This document shows positions 1 to 4,497 of a DNA stretch of 5,546 nucleotides, one piece after another (positions within the stretch are counted from its first letter, which is position 1; the number at the start of each line of letters is the position of its first letter). The translations under genes and the position numbers were made by a program. The notes below the pieces were generated by a model that worked only from the letters and a program-made list of their open reading frames with translations, had not been told where the DNA came from and did not search any database. The DNA is from Syntrophaceae bacterium (GTDB lineage Bacteria; Desulfobacterota; Syntrophia; Syntrophales; UBA5619): positions 1,338-6,883 of the forward strand of contig CAKKRN010000231.1 of assembly GCA_919902745.1 (NCBI GenBank), written 5' to 3'.

Positions 1-555
1 CCCACGCCAGAGCCGGTTCCGGGGGGCGTTCATCTCGAGGACATAGACCCGTCCGCCGGGGACGAGGACCCGTCTCATCTCCCGGAGGGCGGCGAGGCGG
101 TCCGGGATGTTCCGGATGCCGAAGGCGATCCCCACGGCGTCAAAACTCCCATCGGGGAACGGAAGCCCCAGCGCGTCCGCCTGGAGAAGCCGGATGCGTC
201 CGGCAAGGCCGCGCAGTGCGACCTTTTTCCGTCCCGGGGCGAGCATCTCGGGGATGAAGTCGACCCCTGTCACCCGGATCTCCGGATGCCTTCGGGCGGC
301 CTCGATGGCCAGATCCGCCGTGCCGGTCGCCACGTCGAGAAGGTGGAAGGTGTCGAAAAAGCGCATCTTCCGGACGGCGAAGCGGCGCCATGCAACGTCG
401 CGACGGAGACTCAGGAGGCGGTTCAGGAAGTCGTACCGCCCGGAAACCGTCGTGAAGATCTCCCGGACCATGCCGACGTGCTCGTCGCGACCGATCCCGG
501 TCACCGGCGGGTAGTTGTTGCGGTCTGTTTCTTTGCGGGAGGGTGTATCCATCAT
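1..555 (-). CDS. ubiE: UbiE/MenG-type quinone C-methyltransferase, N-terminal part (cut by left edge)
   Basis: SAM-dependent class I methyltransferase that methylates demethylmenaquinone (and, in ubiquinone makers, the corresponding benzoquinol); a cytoplasmic enzyme working at the membrane face. I translated 185 codons, open to position 1. Visible: the family signature in variant form at residues 41-56 (YDFLNRLLSLRRDVAW, with Leu and Asp where Met and His are usual); SAM motif I at 72-83 (LLDVATGTADLA); acidic Asp99 after the second strand (GVDFIPEM); DALGLPFPDGSFDAV at 127-141; and FGIRNIPDR followed by RRVLVPGGRVYVLEM at 145-175, matching the second UbiE signature with Lys replaced by Val. 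The family is usually about 230-250 residues, so some 50-60 C-terminal residues lie outside. The start at 555 (ATG ATG) is favoured by GAAGG at 565-569, 9 nt upstream. It lies 5 nt after the thyX stop, so co-transcription is likely. Methylation of menaquinone rather than ubiquinone is inferred from the suspected lineage. Confidence 0.9.
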   Translation of the reverse strand, partial: MMDTPSRKETDRNNYPPVTGIGRDEHVGMVREIFTTVSGRYDFLNRLLSLRRDVAWRRFAVRKMRFFDTFHLLDVATGTADLAIEAARRHPEIRVTGVDFIPEMLAPGRKKVALRGLAGRIRLLQADALGLPFPDGSFDAVGIAFGIRNIPDRLAALREMRRVLVPGGRVYVLEMNAPRNRLWRG

Positions 556-560
556 GGGGA

Positions 561-2081
561 TCAGCCTTCATCAGCGAAGATTCGGGCGTAGAGGGCGTCG
601 AAGCCGTCCTTTCCCGCCGCGAGCATGAGCGTGATCGGCATCGCCTCCCGCCCCAGCTCCACCATCCGCGCGGCCATTTCCCGGATATCCCATTGGGCGT
701 GGCCGTCCGCCCGGACGCGGGCGAGGTGGTAAAGCTCGCGGGCGCTGACCCGAATCATGACCCGACGCCGGTGTGCGTTCGTCAGGATGTAGGCGGCCGC
801 CGCGGGCACGATCCGGCGGATCTGCTCCCAGGTCTCCTCGGTCCGGGCGCAGATCTCCCGGAAGGGGGTCTCCATCCCGACCGCCGCGATGGAAGGCGGG
901 ATCGTGACGCCGAGCGCCGGGTCGTAGTTCTGGACGGTGATCGTGGCCATCCGGTGGCGTTTCACCTGGGCGAAGCAGGTCGCGCTGATGACAAGCTCGA
1001 ACGTCAGCCCGACGTGCTCGAATTCGCGCGGGGCGGCGTCGTAGGCCTTCATCCGCCGGAGGGCCGTTCGGATCAGTGTCCTCTTCTCTTCGGTCTCCAT
1101 GCGCGTCGCGATCTCCAGACATCCCGCAAGCGGAAGGTTCGATGAGCCGTGGAGGAGCGCCGCCGCGATCTTGTCGTCCGCCGCCGGCGTCGCGTCGAGC
1201 AGGCGGATAAAGTCATCCGCCGTTCCTGCGCCGGCCAAAGCCGGGGGGGCGATTCCCTCTCCCTGTCCGACGCCGGGCGAACGTGTTAGCAATTTTGCGA
1301 CGATTTCGTCCGCCTGGGATCGGATCGCCTCCCGCGTCTCGCGGTCGTACGGGGTGGGTTCCGTGTAGCGGACAAGCGACGGGGCGACCCCCTTCACCGC
1401 GTCATAGAGCCGGCGGCTGTATTCGCGCGCCTCGGCGAGGGAGGATGCGGCGAGGCGGCGGATCATCAGTTCGATGTTCCGGGCGTTCACGGTCATCCCG
1501 AGCTGCGTCTCCGTGGCGAGCGAAAGGCAGTAACGGGCGTCCTCCTTGGCCCACCCTTCAAGGAGCGAACGGTTTGTCGGGTCGGCGGCAAGTTCGGGGT
1601 TCCTCTCCAAGACATACGGGAGGAGTTTTTCATAGAGCGTGAGGTAGAAGCGATTCTGCCGACGGACAGTCGCGACGAAGGTCTCCTCCAGGCCGGCCTC
1701 CCGGACCTCCTGCGGAATGACGAAATCGTCGGCCAGCAGCACGTAGCGCTGGGATTTTTCGGTGTAGGAGGCGAGCCGGAACCTTTCGATCTCCTCAACG
1801 AGGAGGCGGGAGACCTTGAGAACATCGAGGTTGAAGACGGCATGCTCGGCGATGGAGCTGTGGCCCATCTCGAAGACGATGTTCCGGTTGGAGGCGCGGG
1901 CCTTTTCCACCTCGCCGCGGGCGATGGCCCGAAGCTCGTTCACCGGCCTCGGGTTCCGGCTGATCCGGGCGTAGGCGGCGGCGACGGTCTCCGGCGTCAG
2001 ATCCTGCCGCTTCGGCTGCAAGCTCTGAATTTCCGTGATGATCTCATGATCGATGTTGTGGCCTGCGAGAATGACGTCCAT
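561..2081 (-). CDS. thyX: Long two-domain FAD-dependent thymidylate synthase ThyX
   Basis: ThyX makes dTMP from dUMP using methylene-tetrahydrofolate, FAD and NAD(P)H. This protein is 508 residues from the first ATG (2087), about twice the usual 220-250, and holds two ThyX-like halves. Numbering from that ATG, half one runs roughly 1-240, with HSSIAEHA at 76-83, RFRLASYTEKSQRY at 102-115 aligning with the family motif RHRxxSxNExSxRY, and NARNIELMIRR at 201-211. Half two runs roughly 290-508, with EHVGLTFELVISATC at 357-371, an intact RHR at 377-379, and SARELYHLARVR followed by HAQWDIRE at 448-470, a good match to the family C-terminal region. Residues about 265-290 look like a linker. Key residues are split: half one has Phe103 for the motif His but keeps Ser112, Arg114 and Tyr115; half two keeps RHR but has Asn387 and Asp389 where Ser and Arg are expected. 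I chose Met3 (2081) because AAGGA at 2091-2095 sits 9 nt upstream of it, against only 3 nt from the ATG at 2087; an in-frame TAA lies just upstream. Long ThyX forms are known in some bacteria, including chlamydiae, so activity is likely. Confidence 0.9.
   Translation of the reverse strand: MDVILAGHNIDHEIITEIQSLQPKRQDLTPETVAAAYARISRNPRPVNELRAIARGEVEKARASNRNIVFEMGHSSIAEHAVFNLDVLKVSRLLVEEIERFRLASYTEKSQRYVLLADDFVIPQEVREAGLEETFVATVRRQNRFYLTLYEKLLPYVLERNPELAADPTNRSLLEGWAKEDARYCLSLATETQLGMTVNARNIELMIRRLAASSLAEAREYSRRLYDAVKGVAPSLVRYTEPTPYDRETREAIRSQADEIVAKLLTRSPGVGQGEGIAPPALAGAGTADDFIRLLDATPAADDKIAAALLHGSSNLPLAGCLEIATRMETEEKRTLIRTALRRMKAYDAAPREFEHVGLTFELVISATCFAQVKRHRMATITVQNYDPALGVTIPPSIAAVGMETPFREICARTEETWEQIRRIVPAAAAYILTNAHRRRVMIRVSARELYHLARVRADGHAQWDIREMAARMVELGREAMPITLMLAAGKDGFDALYARIFADEG
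565..569 (-). promoter_or_regulatory. Ribosome binding site of ubiE, beside the thyX stop
   Basis: GAAGG on the minus strand, 9 nt before ATG at 555 and 12 nt before the adjacent ATG at 552. It lies within the last codons of thyX, just before the TGA at 561-563, an arrangement that favours translational coupling of the two genes. Confidence 0.55.
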
Positions 2082-2090
2082 CTTCATCCG

Positions 2091-2095
2091 TCCTT
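2091..2095 (-). promoter_or_regulatory. Ribosome binding site of thyX (decides start)
   Basis: On the minus strand AAGGA stands 3 nt before the first ATG (2087) and 9 nt before the second in-frame ATG (2081). The second spacing is near optimal, so translation probably begins MDVILAGHN rather than MKMDVILAGHN. Confidence 0.6.
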
Positions 2096-2119
2096 AGTCG
2101 TTTGATCGGAGGAGCCGTC

Positions 2120-2148
2120 ACGATACCATTGCCCGTGGCCGGTGGCAA
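2120..2148 (-). promoter_or_regulatory. Predicted sigma70-type promoter of thyX-ubiE
   Basis: Read on the minus strand: -35 TTGCCA (2148-2143, five of six consensus bases), a 17-nt spacer, and -10 TATCGT (2125-2120, four of six) preceded by TGG, an extended -10 element. Transcription would begin near 2113, giving a leader of about 26-32 nt that contains the ribosome site. It is the best promoter match I found in the thyX/M50 gap for the minus direction. Confidence 0.6.
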
Positions 2149-2160
2149 GAAAATCTTGCC
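2144..2160. repeat. Perfect palindrome overlapping the thyX -35 box (possible operator)
   Basis: ggcaagaaaatcttgcc: 7-bp arms at 2144-2150 and 2154-2160 around AAA. The left arm covers five of the six bases of the -35 box of the thyX promoter (2143-2148). This position suits a repressor site. It is too short in the arms and lacks a T-run, so a terminator is unlikely. No regulator is identified. Confidence 0.5.
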
Positions 2161-2166
2161 CGCCGC

Positions 2167-2196
2167 CCGCACCGGTCCACGGCGCCGGGGGTGCGG
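2167..2196. repeat. GC-rich inverted repeat in the divergent intergenic region
   Basis: Arms ccgcacc (2167-2173) and ggtgcgg (2190-2196) are perfect 7-bp complements around a 16-nt GC-rich loop that itself contains the palindrome ggcgcc (2181-2186). On the plus strand it is followed by a loosely T-rich stretch (2199-2206), but no plus-strand gene lies upstream for it to terminate. The whole 2088-2282 gap holds this repeat, the thyX promoter and palindrome, and the M50 ribosome site; I see no convincing plus-strand promoter for the M50 gene. Confidence 0.35.
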
Positions 2197-2272
2197 CATT
2201 TCTTTTCAGGTTCATCTGGCGTATCCATTCTATTTTGTGGTAGCATAAAACCGTTTTCAAAAGACTCTCCAA

Positions 2273-2278
2273 GAGGGG
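2273..2278 (+). promoter_or_regulatory. Ribosome binding site of the M50 peptidase gene
   Basis: GAGGGG within the purine run aagaggggga, 4 nt from its end to the ATG at 2283 (6 nt if the GAGG core at 2273-2276 is used), supports that start codon. Confidence 0.6.
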
Positions 2279-2282
2279 GAAA

Positions 2283-2906
2283 ATGGGACTGCTCAATCTT
2301 CTGATCCAGGATCCGCTGACGTTTCTTCTGCTGGCGATCCCGCTTCTCTATTCCATCATCATCCACGAACTGGCCCACGGCTGGGTCGCTTCCCTGATGG
2401 GGGATCCCACGGCCAAATATATGGGCCGGCTGACGCTCAATCCACTCAAGCATCTCGATCCCATCGGCACGGCGATGCTGTTCATCTTCGGTTTCGGCTG
2501 GGCCAAACCCGTTCCGGTCAATATGAGCCTGATCCGGAACACCCGCCTGGGGCTCATCTGGGTCTCTTCCGCGGGGATTATCGCCAACCTGCTGTTCGCC
2601 TTTGTGGCCGTCCTGCTGCTTCGCCTGCTCTCTCCGTCCTCTCCGGAATCGATCGGACGGCTGCTCTATTATCTTGCGCAGATCAACATCATGCTCGCCT
2701 CGTTCAATCTCATCCCGATTCCGCCGCTCGACGGATCGAAGATCGTCATGGGATTCCTTCCGGAGCGCGCCGGATACGTTCTGGCCCGTCTGGAACCTTA
2801 CGGATTCTTCGTCATCATCGGGCTGTTGTACCTGGGCGCCCTCGACCCGATCATCCATTTCTTCCGCTGGGTCATCACGAGCCTGATCGGCCTTCTGCTC
2901 TTCTGA
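2283..2906 (+). CDS. Site-2 protease-like M50 family membrane metallopeptidase
   Basis: A small (207-residue) intramembrane zinc protease of the site-2 protease superfamily, expected in the cytoplasmic membrane. The zinc motif HELAH is at residues 28-32 (His28, catalytic Glu29, His32) inside the first hydrophobic segment (about 13-34). The third ligand motif NLIPIPPLDG is at 142-151, with Asp150 as expected. Between them lie GRLTLNPLKHLDPIGTAM (48-65), the loop GFGWAKPVPVN (70-80) typical of the compact YwhC-like subgroup, and a hydrophobic helix at about 92-114. Two more hydrophobic segments follow at about 172-186 and 192-207. Length and motif order match full-length members of this subgroup, which lacks PDZ or CBS domains. 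One oddity is AGIIANL at 97-103, where the family usually has AGPxxNL. It stands alone, divergent from thyX and about 110 bp before the next gene's promoter. The substrate is unknown; assignment to the family is firm, the biological role is not. Confidence 0.92.
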   Translation: MGLLNLLIQDPLTFLLLAIPLLYSIIIHELAHGWVASLMGDPTAKYMGRLTLNPLKHLDPIGTAMLFIFGFGWAKPVPVNMSLIRNTRLGLIWVSSAGIIANLLFAFVAVLLLRLLSPSSPESIGRLLYYLAQINIMLASFNLIPIPPLDGSKIVMGFLPERAGYVLARLEPYGFFVIIGLLYLGALDPIIHFFRWVITSLIGLLLF

Positions 2907-2956
2907 TTCCGCTTTGGACAGGGCGACGAAGAAACCGCGATCAACGCCGTGCCCGC

Positions 2957-2970
2957 CCCGGGATGCCGGG
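2957..2970. repeat. Short GC hairpin downstream of the M50 gene
   Basis: Arms cccgg and ccggg with a GATG loop, 50 bp after the stop codon. No T-run follows, so it does not qualify as an intrinsic terminator, though it could protect the 3' end of the transcript. No better terminator is seen for this gene. Confidence 0.3.
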
Positions 2971-2989
2971 ACGCGAAAGGCGAGCCGTC

Positions 2990-3011
2990 ATGAAAAGAAG
3001 CATGAAAAGAA
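2990..3011. repeat. Short tandem direct repeat just upstream of the M20 gene promoter
   Basis: atgaaaagaa occurs at 2990-2999 and again at 3002-3011, a 12-bp period, ending 3 bp before the -35 box at 3015. An A-rich repeat there could be an upstream promoter element or an activator site; it may equally be chance. Confidence 0.35.
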
Positions 3012-3014
3012 AAC

Positions 3015-3044
3015 TTGACACCCCCTTGTCTTCCCTCTTACACT
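3015..3044 (+). promoter_or_regulatory. Predicted sigma70-type promoter of the M20 peptidase gene
   Basis: A perfect -35 box TTGACA at 3015-3020, an 18-nt spacer, and -10 TACACT at 3039-3044 (four of six consensus bases). A start near 3051 would leave an untranslated leader of about 143 nt before the ATG at 3194, long enough to hold regulatory RNA structure. Confidence 0.6.
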
Positions 3045-3101
3045 GCCGCCGTAACAACACCGTTCCGTTCTCGTTTCAGACCCAGACGACCCAGGGTTTC
3101 G

Positions 3102-3152
3102 ACCCCGCACGACGGGGTGAGGGAGAACCTCTTGAAATCTGAAATATTTCAA
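3102..3152 (+). promoter_or_regulatory. Three abutting stem-loops in the M20 gene leader (possible cis-regulatory RNA)
   Basis: Three hairpins follow one another without a gap. The first is accccg/cggggt at 3102-3107 and 3113-3118 with loop cacga. The second is gagg/cctc at 3119-3122 and 3128-3131 with a 5-nt loop. The third is ttgaaat/atttcaa at 3132-3138 and 3146-3152, containing the perfect AT-rich palindrome gaaatatttc (3141-3150). The third element is conspicuously AT-rich beside its GC-rich surroundings and is flanked by direct repeats aaatct (3135-3140, 3151-3156). I recognise no known riboswitch class, and there is no clear poly-U terminator, so a DNA operator is an alternative for the AT-rich part. 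Confidence 0.4.
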
Positions 3153-3193
3153 ATCTTTCCGTTTGATCTCTGCCGGGAGAACGAAGCGCCAAA

Positions 3194-4381
3194 ATGGACG
3201 ACTTGCTGAAAAACCTGACGGCCTGTCTCCGGGACCAGGAAGAGGCGATGCGCGACGCCCTCAAACGACTGGTCCTGATCCCGAGCGGAACGTACAACAA
3301 GGCCGGCGTGGATAAGGTTTGTCGGGCCGTCTGCGACCTGCTCGATCCGCTGTCGTTGGAGCGGCGGATCCTCCCGCAGGAAAACTACGGCGACATGCTG
3401 ATGGCCTCCACGACCGCGGGCGGCGACGACCGCCGGATCCTGCTGGCGGGCCACATGGATACGATTTTCCCCGAGGATTCATCCTTCAACGGGTGGCGGA
3501 CGGATGAGGACCACTTTTACGGCCCGGGCGTCATCGACATGAAAGGCGGCCTCATCGTCGGGATCTTTGCTTTGAAGGCCCTCGCGGCGCTGGGATTGCT
3601 GAAGGATCTTCCCGTCACCTGGCTCTTCAATTCCGAGGAGGAGGTCGGCTCGCCCGTCTCCCGTTCCCTCTTCCGGGCCGAGGCCGGCCGCGCCGCGATG
3701 GCCTTCGTCCTCGAATGCGGGGGGATGAAGGGCGAGGTCGTGACCGGGCGGAAGGGGCGGCTGGGATTGAAGCTCACCGCCCGCGGTCAGGCGGGGCACG
3801 CCGCCAAGGTTGTGGAGGGGAAGAAGAGCGCCATCCTGGACCTGGCGCACGCCATCATCGGGTTGGAGGGGCTGAATGGTCGCTTCGCGGGCGTATCGGT
3901 GAACATCGGCCAGGCGGCGGGCGGCATCGTCCCGAACAGCGTTCCCGAAGAGGCGTGGGCGGCGGTCGATGTTCGCTTCCCGAGCGCCGAAGGGCTCTCT
4001 TTCTTCCAATCCCATCTGAACGCGCTCATGGAAAGGTGTCGGGCGGCGGGGATGGCGCTGGCGGTCGAGGTCGTGAGCCGGACTCCGGTGATGGAGGCGA
4101 CGGAGAAAAACAAGGCCCTCTACGCCGTGATCGCCGGCGCGGCCGGTGAAATGGGAATTTCCATCGCAGAGGAGTTCCGCGGGGGGGTCTCGGATGCCAA
4201 CACCATCGCGGAGGCTGGAACGCCCGTGATCGACGGTCTCGGTCCGCTCGGGGACCACGACCACAGCGATCGGGAATACGTGATCCGGAAGAGCCTCTGC
4301 CAGCGGAGCACCCTGCTGGCCCTCTCCCTGATTGCCGCTTGGCGGCGGTACGAGGCGGGGACGCTCTTTCCCAACGGATAA
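3194..4381 (+). CDS. M20 family zinc peptidase, carboxypeptidase G2 (glutamate carboxypeptidase)-like
   Basis: A di-zinc exopeptidase or amidohydrolase of 395 residues, full length for the family and without a signal peptide, hence probably cytoplasmic. The catalytic domain shows GHMDTIFP (residues 86-93: ligand His87, Asp89 assisting catalysis), GVIDMKGG (112-119: bridging Asp115), NSEEEVGS (146-153: general base and ligand in the Glu148-149 pair), Glu174 in VLECGG, and the last ligand His357 in DHDHSDREYV. The inserted dimerisation domain covers roughly 185-300, with the family GQAGHA at 198-203 and VPNSVPEEAWAAVDVRFPS at 246-264. SDANTIAEAGTPVIDGLGP at 333-351 followed by the His-Ser pair is characteristic of the carboxypeptidase G2 branch rather than ArgE or DapE. 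All catalytic residues are present. Substrates in this branch include C-terminal glutamate amides and dipeptides; the real one cannot be read here. Start: ATG at 3194 with a modest GAAG at 3183-3186. It is followed 116 bp later by a peptide-type binding protein. Confidence 0.92.
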   Translation: MDDLLKNLTACLRDQEEAMRDALKRLVLIPSGTYNKAGVDKVCRAVCDLLDPLSLERRILPQENYGDMLMASTTAGGDDRRILLAGHMDTIFPEDSSFNGWRTDEDHFYGPGVIDMKGGLIVGIFALKALAALGLLKDLPVTWLFNSEEEVGSPVSRSLFRAEAGRAAMAFVLECGGMKGEVVTGRKGRLGLKLTARGQAGHAAKVVEGKKSAILDLAHAIIGLEGLNGRFAGVSVNIGQAAGGIVPNSVPEEAWAAVDVRFPSAEGLSFFQSHLNALMERCRAAGMALAVEVVSRTPVMEATEKNKALYAVIAGAAGEMGISIAEEFRGGVSDANTIAEAGTPVIDGLGPLGDHDHSDREYVIRKSLCQRSTLLALSLIAAWRRYEAGTLFPNG

Positions 4382-4497
4382 GGTGAGGACGGAACCACAA
4401 GTGAGCGACTTTTTACGAGTTCATCAGGGTTGGCAGACGTATTACGGGAACATTCAGATCGAAATTGGGGGTAACGTGAGAGAGGAGGAGAGATAAG
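4382..4497. other. Intergenic region before the binding-protein gene, with a possible dispersed-repeat fragment
   Basis: This 116-bp gap has no strong terminator for the M20 gene and no convincing promoter. TTGGCA at 4430-4435 resembles a -35 box, but the bases 16-18 nt downstream are a poor -10. The segment gactttttacgagttcatc at 4407-4425 looks like a fragment I associate with dispersed intergenic sequences in Desulfobacterota genomes; this is from memory and unverified. Read-through from the M20 gene remains possible. Confidence 0.35.
4483..4488 (+). promoter_or_regulatory. Strong ribosome binding site of the substrate-binding protein gene
   Basis: AGGAGG, the full Shine-Dalgarno core, 9 nt before the ATG at 4498 and 12 nt before the adjacent ATG at 4501. 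Spacing favours 4498. It is the strongest ribosome site in the window, in keeping with an abundant periplasmic binding protein. Confidence 0.75.

Noticed and set aside
543..1145. 200-codon open frame on the plus strand inside thyX
   Set aside because: Antisense to the well-supported second half of ThyX; low-complexity Arg/Gly/Asp-rich translation and no ribosome site of note.
2167..2206. GC hairpin plus T-rich tail as an intrinsic terminator on the plus strand
   Set aside because: The only genes to its left are on the minus strand, the loop is 16 nt long, and the T-run is interrupted.
2118..2858. 246-codon open frame on the minus strand across the M50 gene
   Set aside because: Hydrophilic Gln/Asp/Arg-rich translation antisense to a gene with intact HExxH and NxxPxPxLDG motifs; it also spans the divergent promoter region.
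2990..3142. Possible 50-codon gene beginning MKRSMKRKLD with AAAGG 9 nt upstream
   Set aside because: The ribosome-site spacing is tempting, but the predicted -35 and -10 boxes of the next gene and part of its structured leader fall inside the frame, and the peptide shows no recognisable domain, signal peptide or membrane segment. Left as unsupported.
3479..4264. 261-codon open frame on the minus strand inside the M20 gene
   Set aside because: Lies wholly antisense to a gene with all catalytic residues; no domain is recognisable in it.
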